Source of the DNA: Amanita rubescens
Lineage: Eukaryota > Basidiomycota > Agaricomycetes > Agaricales > Amanitaceae
Assembly (NCBI GenBank): GCA_015039365.1
Contig: WION01000566.1
Coordinates: 1 to 32,611 of the forward strand
DNA: 32,611 nucleotides
Direction of reading: 5' to 3'
Part shown: one piece after another, positions 8,901-18,289 of the stretch
Layout: every line of letters begins with the position of its first letter
Numbering within the stretch: the first letter of the stretch is position 1
Notes under the pieces: model-generated
The model's input: the letters and a program-made list of their open reading frames with translations, nothing else
Databases searched by the model: none
What the model was told of the DNA's origin: nothing
Program-made: the position numbers and the translations under genes

Positions 8901-9970
8901 GGGGTGCAGTGTCTTTGGCGAGCCAGCTCTCAGGCACCAAGGCACGGACATTCGGATGTAATCCACCAAGAACGATTCTTCGCAATTCTGCAGAGGTCAA
9001 AACACCTCTGTATGGCACCGTGTCGACGATGCTCTAGGATGTGCGTTAGAAAGTTGAGGTAACACTACGAAGACCATATCTTACCTCGTTATCACCTTTA
9101 ACGAGCGCCGTCAAGCCTCTTTCGCATCTGCTCATCTCCGATCTGTATGAATTGAATGCCCATCGTGTTGGGATGGTATCCGGAGCTTTTCAGGCGCGCC
9201 ACGGCGTGCTTGATGACATCAGCTGGGTCGTCAGCTACAAGGGCAAGATGGATAAGACCACGAGGCTGATTTAGCAGTCAAAGAGAACAACACACTTGGC
9301 ACTCCGTCGTCAGGACAATGATATCTAACGGTGGAATCTTTGAGTACTCCTCGGAGTTGGCGATGGTGCGGTCGATTCTGTCAAGATGGCTATTAAGCAC
9401 GTCTTTCAATATTACCCCCGTCGGCGTCCATCCTTGCGAAGATTATAAATCTAGGAACGAATACAACCATACTGTATTCCCTACCGTTTGGCATAATACC
9501 GTCAAATCTCGATTTAATTGTTTCTGCACCCTGATAAAAGTGAGACCGAAGTTGCGACGCATCGTATACACACGCACTTGTGCTCCTTGATCATAGATAT
9601 CGCAGTTCAGAATCGCAAGCTCATTGAGCGCACATTCAGCTTTAATGCGTAGTCTGCGATTTCAAGAAGCGCATCCCGGGTTTCGTCCCACCGAGATCCT
9701 AACATCTGTTACGGTCGTACTGAGAGTGATCACTTCCTCCATGACACTCTACTTACCGATCCGGAGTCGTCGATTATGAATAAGACATCATAGTTCCTTT
9801 GATTTTCCGATCAGTACAGAATAAGTTACATCAAGGAAACACTTACCTAAGATAGTCCTCTATCACGGTTGGCCGAGGCATATCCATCACTGGATTATAA
9901 CCCTGGACAGTTGATGCGTGTGGAGGCGGAGGTTTCATGACCTGAGCTATCTCCATAGTAGCAGGAGATT
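7830..9970. repeat. tandem direct duplication of the VWA module, unit about 1.08 kb
   Basis: Unit 1 covers about 7830-8900 and unit 2 about 8911-9970, in the same orientation. Both start with ctttggcgagccag.tctcaggcaccaa.gcacgg and end with the gtttcatgacctgagctatc segment (split here for length). Introns are shared, so this is a genomic rather than a retro-duplication. Each unit has its own indels. Confidence 0.9.
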
Positions 9971-10065
9971 CCAGACTCGGAGGTGGAGATCTATGTTCGA
10001 AGGCAATCTCCTCTGCTAGGGGCCGTAACGATGGGGTAGCATCAGCAGCCCCTTCAGGAGGCTAA
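8905..10065 (-). pseudogene. von Willebrand factor A module, first copy, joined to the kinase upstream
   Basis: It begins at an acceptor near 10062 (ccattcttag) with PPEGAADATPSLRPLAEE, a proline-rich linker, MEIAQVMKPPPPH and PRPTVIEDYL. After an intron the VWA fold follows, with the same MIDAS pattern as the other copy (DDSGS, TPTGVILKDVLNSHL, IPPLDIIVLTDGVPS). Against copy 2 it is intact where that copy lost a base (HPNTMGIQFIQIGDE). It has its own losses at GATGAGCAGATGCG (one base short) and GAGGCTTGACG (one short). The module runs on into ...VPESWLAKDTAPP, where copy 2's linker begins and an extra C in a C6 run shifts the frame. This suggests that kinase, VWA and VWA once formed one polypeptide. 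Confidence 0.72.
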
Positions 10066-10074
10066 GAATGGCAA

Positions 10075-11585
10075 AAAATTAGTAAAGAATTGTCGAAGGA
10101 ACAACTTTGGTCCTGCACACCGTGGTACCGGATGTTGACGGGGACAAAGATGCGTCTTGAAACATCCCGCCATTTTGAGCACTAGTTGGGGGAGACACAC
10201 TTTGAGAAATAGCCATCATTTGTTCTGTGACATCTTTCATTGTTGGTCGTTTCAGTGGTTCCGTCGCCCAGCACTGCTTAATCAGCTTCCATGCCTCATC
10301 ACTCAAGGGCGGCTCATTTTGTCGAGGTGGACGTTACCTCGAGAGACAAGGGTCATAATCTGTATCTCCGTCTACCAGCAAAGGGTATCCTATCGTAGTG
10401 GATCTAGGCAATTCAGAAACAATACGAGCAAGTTTCTGCGACGCACTTCATAATAGATACATCCAAATGCATAGACGTCCGACATTTGTGTCCTTAATGG
10501 GTCTTCAGCTGACGGGTCCGAGTCCTCGACATCCTCAAGGCATCCGAATAACTCTGGGGCTGAAAAAGTTGATATGCTTTGCTCCAGATTGGGTATTGGT
10601 AGCATCCAAGAGTCTGGTCAGTCCTAAATCTGCGATTTGAACGCGAAAATCAGCATCCAAGAGGACATTCTCCTGAAGAGAAAGGTTAGCATTTCAACAA
10701 CGCGTGTTTAAGGTAGCGTACCCCGCGTATGTCACCGTGAACCACACCTTCCGAATGAATGTACTCCATGCCTTGGGCCACTTCTGACATCTTTCTTGAG
10801 AGTGAGCTTCGATGAAGAGCCAAAGGAAGAAAAACCATACACGTTCTGGTATTTGGGCTATAGATGGATTTTGTGTTCTTCCGCCATTGGGCTAGAGTCC
10901 CATTCTTCATATATGGCGAGACGAGGAAGGCCGTTCCGCCTTCCTCTTCATAGATTCCTATGAATGGTAGTACGAGGATGTGCTCAAGGGATCCCCACAT
11001 TAATGCCTCTCGACAAAAGGCCTGTTGGAAGAAGATTAAACAACGATGACTCAAGAGCAGACATTGAAAACTTACAAGGTTGTTGACATCGTTTTTGTAT
11101 AACTCTTTAAGCGCAAACGACTGTGCCCCGAAATTCACCCTTAAAAACATTGCCATAACCGCCGCGACCTATGTAGTCGCGCTTATCTGGCATGCTGACT
11201 TCAGTTACGATGAGGATCGCGGCACGACGGGCGTCTTTGATATGATTTTGAACATCAAGCGTCTTGCTCGCTGGCTGACATCCATGGTTGCATCCTGATT
11301 CGATAGGTAACGATGACGAAGTACATGCAGTATGAATTCCAACAGATTCATTACGTCTGAGTCCTGTCTTATCTTTTCCGCAATGCCGAGATAGTCGTCC
11401 CTGGGACAACAGTCTGCGCAAGAAGATCGATTGTTGTTGCATTTGCGACAGACGTGATGGAAGATCCGAGCTACTAGCACTTAAGCAGTGCATGTACTAA
11501 CCGCAATATTGCGTACCTTCAAGTTGTTATCGTTAAGAATAGATAGCAACGATGAGAGGGCATGGCCGCCTGGATCGAGCGACAT
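10075..11585 (-). pseudogene. TKL-like protein kinase, N-terminal part of a kinase-VWA-VWA protein, frameshifted
   Basis: Kinase landmarks in order on the minus strand: glycine loop IGRGGYGNVFKGEF (near 11140), ALKEL with the ATP-binding Lys, AFCREALMWGSLEH (helix C region), AFLVSPYMKNGTLAQW, HGDIRG (catalytic loop, HGD instead of HRD) leading after an intron to ENVLLDADFRVQIADLGL (DLG in place of DFG), SAPELFG, QMSDVYAFGCIYYE, TLVSRG, and PPLSDEAWKLIKQCWATEP with KRPTMKDV. The first in-frame Met upstream is at 11585 (MSLDPGGHALSS...). Several single-base shifts break it: near 11215, an extra T near 11115 (GTVV|ALKEL), an extra T in a T5 run near 10565 just before SAPE, and losses near 10360 and 10333. 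Fungal kinases with HGDLRG loops are often large lineage-specific families. The exact N-terminus is unclear. Confidence 0.8.
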
Positions 11586-13974
11586 GTTGTTTGGAGACGC
11601 CCAGAATGTCCTCGAGAACAGCGAGCTGCTCCAACTGGGCCTGACGAGGTCGAATTCTAAGATTGCTCCTGGGGCTAGAGTACCCGCTCTGGCGAACGGC
11701 TTAAGCGTCTAATCGTGTGAATGGTGTCAAGACAGTGACCTTGCGGTCACAATTGCCATATTTGAATTCTATTTCCAGCTGATGTGGACTGGTGAATGAA
11801 TGACTTGACCAAACATCAGATTTTAGTGGCGTGGTTGTTTGTTGACGCGGTGACGTCACACTTGCCACGGTCCAGGTCTCTACTCAAATTATTTTTACTC
11901 CGAAAATTAACGCGCCCTAGCCTCAGGGCCCATTTCCCTCTACCAGAACTAACATGTGCAGCCTCAAAAAAAGAAAATGCCAACTTAAATGATCGGGGCA
12001 CAGTCTACGCTGTTCAACACGCACGGCTTTGTGTATTTGAGCGATACGTTGGGGTCAGGGGGCTTGTGGTTTATAATACGAGCGAGACGACGAACCATGC
12101 TTCATAGCGCCATGGGTGAGGACTCTTTACCGTCGCTGGGACTACTCTGTAACTAACGATTGGTGTGCAAGTTGAGCACTCGGCTGATCAGTCCCATGAA
12201 CCGGATTGGTTTATCACATACGGAATGCCAACGTACTATCGTGTCGGTTGCGAGTGGGTATGGCCCGATGCCACACCTCCCAACCGGACTCAAAGCATTC
12301 ACTTCCAACTCACTTCCCCTCACAGCCTGTGCCACTGCGAGGTTACGACCCCATCCTCGACCGGCTGGAACGACGTAATGACGAGGACCTGCCGGCCCAC
12401 ACTCTGATGATTATCTTAAAGCACCACAGAAGTTAGCGACCTCCGCGTCAATGCAATAGACATGTTCCCCTCTCCTCTGGAACACCATCCTCGCCATGTC
12501 ACAGAACAATCCGGTACTATGAAAATTTCTTCCGATTTCGTCATGCCCGTATTCATTATTTCTTGGTCGTTCTCATGATTTCAGGGACGGTCCAGTGGCG
12601 ATTAGAGGCGGGCGATGACATTTGTCGTTTATATGAGCTGATGCGTTGGGAGCATCTTCCATCGCTGTAATGAACGTCTATGAGAGAGGTTGTTCAGGGT
12701 TTTCGTACTCGGATGGCTGTGAGGATCCTGTTGTCTAACTTGTCTTCGAGGGGTAATATCAGGTGACCTGGTATACTTTGCTAATTTTTGGGCTACGAAG
12801 GTACTGGCAGAAAGTAACTGACTGAATGGCTACCGTCAGCTCTGGCGGTCAATGTCAGATTTTCGGTCATCCGAATGAACATTGTATAGAGTGCATTATA
12901 TAATTCTCTGGCTATAAAATTTAGAACCCTGGCCCACGGCGATTAGTTGGAAGGCAGATAAGGTGGATCCGGATAACGCCACTTTATGTATTGACACACT
13001 GAATGACCAATGACAAGTGTCCACGAAGTCCCGAATGATGATATGCCGGCTTGCTTCTTTTCGTGCCTCGCGCGATTGTACTTCATTCGTACATTAACCA
13101 AGAATAGTGAACCGAGCAGAAGCTTGCCAATGAAAGAATAATGAATAGCCACCGAGAGACGTCCAACTTTCTTTGTATTGTTTTTGGAAGGAGTATCTTC
13201 GAGGGTACCGCATGGTCCGGAATGGAGCAGAGTTGATGATGTGGCTGTGCTTGCAACATCTCGGGCCTGCTGCGCGTCAACTTGACTCTCTGCCTTGCGA
13301 AGAACTGCGAGCACTTCCAATAAGCGAAAGGAGAAGTTACGCCAAAATTTGCGCTAGCGCGCTCCTCGTACATGTACGAGTCAATGCGAGTCTGCGACGC
13401 CACACTGAGGCGACATGGCAAGTCCTCGTTTCTTTGGGGTCGAATTCATGCTCTAATCAAGGCGTTAAGCTCGTATTACTCACTAATTCTCTATGCGTCC
13501 ATGCGTCAACTATAACTTGGAGTTGCAGGTGGTGCAGTCTCGGTGGAGTCGAGTCTCGCATAATTAGTTCGAAGTGAATGGCTGACTCCTGCCCAGGTAC
13601 ATTTTGTTCGTCTCCCCTGGGTTACCCCTGCACAATGATCAGCAGACGAAGACAGACGAACGGTAATAATAGAAACTCAACAAGGAGATAACAACTTTAG
13701 CAAATTTGGAGCACGTGGTACCGAACAAAAGGCAAAGAACCACGGTCACTCAATTGTCTTGGCTATCACGCGAGTTATTACGCGAAGACCTTAGTCCGGA
13801 GTGAGGACAATAGTCGCTGACAGTATGTTTCTCCACTACGCTTGTTTTACGGCCCCCTTTGTACCGGCCTTTTGTCCCGAAGAAGGTATGTAAATAGCCC
13901 TCCTCCGATCGAACCCACCAGCTGATCCTTGGGGACCCCCACCTCTCTCACCTTCGACCCTCACGAACTGCAAG
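11586..13974. other. long stretch without a supported gene
   Basis: Many overlapping ORFs of 60-130 codons occur on both strands (for example 12165-12436 in several frames, and 13320-12943 on the minus strand). None has a domain I recognise or a convincing exon structure. Seen directly: a perfect TGACGTCA palindrome at 11851-11858 (CREB/ATF-type site), about 270 bp upstream of the kinase start; the second copy of the short dispersed repeat at 12926-13031; and, near 13887, a TATA-like tatgtaaatag about 80 bp before the next gene. Confidence 0.5.
12926..13031 (+). repeat. dispersed short repeat, copy 2
   Basis: Diverged copy of 7390-7468: accctggccc, a cg..gattagttggaaggcagataa-like core, an insertion of about 11 bp, aacgccacttta, ttgacacac and gtgtccacg. 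Confidence 0.5.
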
Positions 13975-15433
13975 ATGATCATCGAGAAGGTGTACTTTCC
14001 TCCGCCACCCCCAACATTCAATACCCTTACGTCAGTGGAACGAGCGCACCTTAGACGCTCGACGAACAAACTTGGTCGGGTTCTGGGCATCACACCGCAA
14101 GTCATTGACTCGGAAAGTGATACAACGATAGGTGAGCCCCAGCTGCTATGCCAACGTATTCCGAGGCTGAACCATCGCAGATGATGATGTCTACAACCAC
14201 AAGGGCCATGTGAGCCCTTTCGCCAGTACTACAACGGAATCCCGTTACCGATGGTCAACGAGGGCAGGGATCGTAGCTTCCAGCACCATGCGACACCCTC
14301 TATCGAGTTTATCCTGCGTTGATTTTCACGAGGACGAACCGGATCTCAGCAATAATGCTCACCGCATGGCAAGCATGGAACCCAAACGCAGATTGGATTC
14401 TACCTCCACACATCATCCGCCTCTACTTCGCGTTTCGCGATCGAGTCATTTCTATTCCGAACCCACAGTTAACCTTCCTCCGTACAGCTCGCACGTATCC
14501 CCCGCATCGGACGGATCAGAAGAAGAAGATTCCATCCCAGACCTCTATTCCGACACCTCATCCAACTCAGATACTTCCGAGCCGCCTTCGCCGACTATTC
14601 CTCCTCCCTCTATAAATGCCTTGCGGCGCAAGAAGATAGAGCGACTCCAACGCATACTCGGTGAAGATGTACCTGTCGACCTGATATTTCCCGATAAACG
14701 AAGCGACGAGGGCAGTTCTGATTCCGATGGCGAACGCCATGAGGCGTTCGGCGCGGGCCCCTCGTCTGCGATTATGAGGAGACCCAAGACTGCTCCAGCA
14801 GACGGTTTCCGCTTTAAAATTGCTCCTTTTGGGGAGCATCATTTGAGGAGACCGGCGACGACGACCGGTGCTTCTGCTTCTCCAAGTCTAACTGAGAAAC
14901 GTCCTCAAGAGTTTAGCTTCCAAACAGCCTCGCTCCCATCCTCTCCTCAAACACGACAGAAGAGACCCAGCACCCCTCACCCACATTACCGTCTGCAGTC
15001 ATCTTTCCGGGAGGCAAATCCGACGCAACCAGTTGCACCAGCGAAATATTCATATATTTATTACCCCAACCAACTTTCCTCCTCTAACGAGCACCTCCCC
15101 CTGAATGAAGGCGGCGGTCCCGAATATGGGGATGCGAAGAGTTTGCAGACGATAGTCGAGTCACCTGACGAGATTGAGAGCATTCTTGCCTCCCGGGCAT
15201 CAAGTGTATTCCTGGAGCAAGAAATTCGCAAGACATCGTCGCGGACACGAAGTAGCGATATGTCGTTCAGCCCGGAGTGGCACCTTGGCGATTTGGACCG
15301 GGATGGCCCTGCTGTATCAGAGGCAATATCGCCACCCGACGGTAAATCTAAAGGAGACCGTAAGGAGGAAACAAGACCGAACGAGACGAGGCGTATTCGG
15401 AGAAAGCCACCGCCTGTTTACGAGCCTTCATAG
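13975..15433 (+). CDS. hypothetical Ser/Pro-rich, largely disordered protein (intact)
   Basis: Exons 13975-14131 and 14181-15433 give 469 aa. The intron of 49 nt has gtgagc...cgcag ends and keeps the frame. The N-terminus MIIEKVYFPPPPPTFNTL is proline-rich, followed by RAHLRRSTNKLGRVLG. Residues about 130-200 are acidic and serine-rich (SDGSEEEDSIPDLYSDTSS). A short ordered-looking motif INALRRKKIERLQRILGEDV, followed by PVDLIF, resembles a motif I recall from many basidiomycete hypothetical proteins, where the pattern is roughly RR.K...L.R.LGE.VP..L.F. The C-terminus is basic and proline-rich (RRIRRKPPPVYEPS). No signal peptide, membrane segment or catalytic motif is visible. The long uninterrupted frame between decayed neighbours argues that it is under selection. 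Function unknown. Confidence 0.85.
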
Positions 15434-15916
15434 ATCATCCGTTAACCTACAGAGCAATCACTTAATTCTCCTTCGTTTTTTTTTTCATTCGGTTACTAAT
15501 ATGGGTTTTATTAATTTGTATGTACTGGATACATGGAAATGTGCTGTTTTTTTTTTATTACTTCTCCGGTTCGCTAGGTAATATGACTGAGGAGCTCGAT
15601 GCACGGCTAGTTGGAGTAAGGTTAAGCTTTTTGCTGCCGCTGTATGGCAACTCGGGCCGCGTTGGCAAACACGGCCAAATAAAATTCTATCAGGTGCAAA
15701 TTTTCCGGACTTTGGTTCCTCAACAATGTCATATCTTCCCCGCCATAGAGTCACTTGTTGTCCACACGATGGACTGTTCAAGCGCTCGCGGGGACGTAGA
15801 GGAACTCTTGTCACATCAAGCTCTAGGTGCCCAATCGCATTAGCACTTGTATTGATGGGCACGGCACATATCGATACTACCCATCAAAATCGAATACATT
15901 CAATACTACTTTTTTT
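15434..15916. other. intergenic, convergent 3' flanks
   Basis: This lies between the stop of the 469-aa gene and the end of the minus-strand HEM3 pseudogene. It contains poly-T tracts (15476-15485, 15547-15556, 15909-15917) and short ORFs with no recognisable product. Confidence 0.5.
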
Positions 15917-17104
15917 TCATGACTTTGCTCCCTGATTCTGGTCCTGGGCATCCTGCTTTTCTGCCGCCTGAACGCGACTTGCACGGTCCTGGTTATATCG
16001 TCTAAGATCGTCTTCGCAACCAGCTTTCAACAGCGCATGAGCAACTTCAACTCCAAGCTCCTCCGCGTCGCTTGGACACGTCACATCCCGTCTCAAAAGT
16101 CTCCTCGACATGATTTCTGCCCATCGAGCGAAGTCACACAGCCCGTAAGCATCAACTCGCCCGACTCGCCCCAGCTGAACTCCTTCAGCACAGTCGATAC
16201 CCCTACGGGTACGCTGCAGCCCCCTTTCCAGTACCCTTAAACACGCGCGCTCAGCAAGACACCGATATTGAGTTTGCCAATGCATGAGACGCTGGCAAAG
16301 AGCGAGCGCTTCAGAATCCGTACTCCGGATTTCGACTCCCAATGCGCCTTGGGAGACGGCGTGCAAAAGTGTAGGAGTGTAATATCCGAGCTGATCCGCT
16401 CTCCCATTCCGAGGCGGACAAGACCGGCTTTAGCGGTATCAACGCGGCGTAGGGTCCCTCCGGTCATCTAGCTTTGCCAGTCGTGTGTTCCTGCCACATG
16501 GAGGATGAAGAGTATGTCCGACGCTTGTAGTAGTGTACAATTTCTTACAAGTTTCCGCGCTTTACTCACACTTGGATGAGTAAAAAAACATAATGTGATT
16601 TTTTTTCTCAAATTACTCACCACGTCCAAGAACTTGAGACCCGGGTAAAGCCTCTTGAGTTGGGCCACTCGTCTGACGCTACTCGTCCCTACCGCGCTTC
16701 CAACGGGAAGATCACCCAGCGTTTTCCATTGAACACCTTTCTTCATGACTAACGAGTCAACCGGATCCTCTCTCTCTAAAATCGCACCAATAACGCATCC
16801 CTCGGGTAAAGTCGTAGGCACGTCTTTCAAAGAATGCACAAGCATATCGACTCGGTCCTCTTTGAGCGCAACCTCGAGCTCCTGGTCATAACGCTTTTCC
16901 GCCGAGGAGGTACAACGCCTGGGATTGATTTTTGTCGCCTGCCGTGGACATGAAGGAGGTGCTGAATTTGGGGACGGATGGTCATCGTTGGGTTGGGTAA
17001 AGCGCTTGTAGGTCTCCGAGCACGATGTTGGTTTGGATCTGGGCAAGCTGTGAGGCGCGGGATGCTAATACGAAGGTGCGCGCTGGAGATGAATTGGTGG
17101 TCAT
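15917..17104 (-). pseudogene. HEM3: porphobilinogen deaminase (hydroxymethylbilane synthase), multiply frameshifted
   Basis: HEM3 joins four porphobilinogens into hydroxymethylbilane in heme synthesis. Minus-strand landmarks in order: TFVLASRASQLAQIQTNIV, STSFMSTAGDKNQSQALYLL and GGKAL, ELEVALKEDRVDMLVHSLKD, GAILEREDPVDSLV, VGTSSVRRVAQLKRLYPGLK, FLDV|RGNL|NTRLAKLD across two introns, [50 protein letters not shown], the cofactor loop GGCSVPVG, and [20 protein letters not shown]. Damage: an in-frame TGA near 16983 (TQR*PSV); two missing bases around GGKALW (near 16890); losses near 16460, 16433 and 16385; an extra A just before the dipyrromethane-binding Cys loop (near 16224); and two further +1 shifts near 16115 and 16095 that restore the frame. 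It cannot make a full enzyme as written. Since the enzyme is essential, a working copy is expected elsewhere. It is head to head with gene U. Confidence 0.88.
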
Positions 17105-17176
17105 CGTACTGGTCCGAGTCAGGCAAGATAAGATAAGGATAAGATTATGTTCCTGTGTAAAATTGCCCAACCGACT
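17105..17176. promoter_or_regulatory. short bidirectional intergenic region between HEM3 and gene U
   Basis: Only 72 bp separate the HEM3 start codon (17104, minus) and the first ATG of U (17177, plus). The stretch contains aagataagataaggataag, a run of GATA/GATAAG-like elements. A related, shorter version (aataagattagatagatt) sits at the second copy near 30620. The regulatory role is inferred. Confidence 0.4.
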
Positions 17177-18258
17177 ATGGTAAGCCCTCTCCCGATATTT
17201 GTCCTACGCTCGGTTCGATCCGAGAGTGATTATGATGCTTTCTGTGACTCGGACGACCACATCGCAACCAGCATTTTATGTCCTCATTTCAATCATCCTT
17301 TTGATCCATTTGTGGTCTTCAAGCACAGGACGCGACGCACAAAGAAACCCAAAGACAACACTCTGCAGCACCCTCGTCAGCGTTCTAGTTCCCACTCGCG
17401 TTCTTGGTAGCACCATTACTCGAAACTTTTCAATTACACCAAATCTGAAAAGAGAGCTGTCATCTGGATTTCTCTATCGAGTCTTGTACAGGGTCTGTGC
17501 AACGGGTCGCTCGAGCTTAGGAATGAGCGAGATTTGCAAGCGCTGATTTCAGGCCGACCCCGGGTTCCTTCTGGTTGGGCGATCTCTTTGAAGATCGAGT
17601 TTTCCTGGTGGCTTAGGCGTTTCTATCGCTTTTCGTTGGATAAATGCCATTTGGGGCCGGTATGGCTGTCTTATAATGCTCGCTGTCATTACCTTACTCT
17701 TCGGTAGTGTCGTGCGCGTAGGGCAGGCACATATATGCGCAGTTCCGCTTCCGGATTGCGTCCCCTCAAGAGTTCATTAAACTTTCACAGCGTACGAGTA
17801 TACTGTCTGAACACGTATCCAATACCCTGTTTTACGACTTGGATCTGGTCTGTTACAGCCATCTTAAAAGCATCATCTACGACGTCAGACGATCGCAGGT
17901 CAAGACAAACTCAATAACAGTACTTGAATTCACAACACTCGGGCTACACGTCTCGTATCTCTCCTCGTTATATCTAGCTTGCGCCGTTCCATTCCTCGAA
18001 GACGAATCCGAGTCGGGGAAACGCACCTTAACACCACTTCACTTGTCTTTACGACACGCGATCGAGCTGCTGTCTGATGCTGCGATTCAGATAAAGTCGG
18101 TGTGTGATATATCTTTGATGCACGCAGAGGAATTGCGCAGGCGCAGTCGACATCAGATGGTTAAAAAGGGCATCAAATATGGGCAAAAGGAAGGGGTACT
18201 GTTGACCTGGGAAGCAGTTTTGCTTACGGACGGTCATTTGGTGAGGTGGAGAGTATGT
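17177..18258 (+). pseudogene. gene U, copy A: unrecognised protein with one probable membrane segment, frameshifted
   Basis: I do not recognise the family. Readable blocks in order are ISLSSLVQGLCNGSLELRNE followed by RDLQALISGRPRVPSGW, KIEFSWWLR, then (after a one-base loss near 17675) MLAVITLLFGSVVRVGQAHI, a hydrophobic helix, then CAVPLPDCVP. After a further shift near 17766 come KLSQRTSILSEHVSNTLFYD, DLVCYSHLKSIIYDVRRS, LHVSYLSSLYLACAVPFLED, and a helical LHLSLRHAIELLSDAAIQIK with HAEELRRRSRHQMV. No single frame covers it, and the introns are uncertain. A second copy in the same orientation lies at 30661-31641. The head-to-head position with HEM3 is kept in both places. Confidence 0.6.
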
Positions 18259-18289
18259 TAGAGACAGTGGTATGCATTTGTGTTTCCTG

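Larger units (their letters stand above)
17050..18258 (+). repeat. direct duplication, copy A (HEM3 5' end, intergenic, gene U)
   Basis: Near-identical to 30568-31641, especially from about 17431 (caattacaccaaatctgaaa) to 18258 (ggtgaggtggagagtatgtt). Homology upstream of 17431 is weaker and contains several deletions in the right-hand copy. Confidence 0.88.

Noticed and set aside
11851..11858. TGACGTCA CREB/ATF site
   Set aside because: A perfect 8-bp palindrome is expected by chance about once in 65 kb and stands before a pseudogene. It is noted, not claimed as functional.
12160..12436. Cluster of ORFs in three plus-strand frames
   Set aside because: Overlapping open frames in all three phases without stops are due to C-rich sequence; no frame gives a familiar motif or exon borders.
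16468..17046. Minus-strand 192-codon ORF as a separate protein
   Set aside because: It is a chimera of out-of-frame HEM3 codons followed by correct HEM3 codons after a two-base loss, so it is part of the HEM3 pseudogene.
17205..17228. ggttcgatccgag as a tRNA T-loop
   Set aside because: It resembles GGTTCGA.TCC but no matching acceptor, D or anticodon arm is found within 75 bp. It is an imperfect palindrome.
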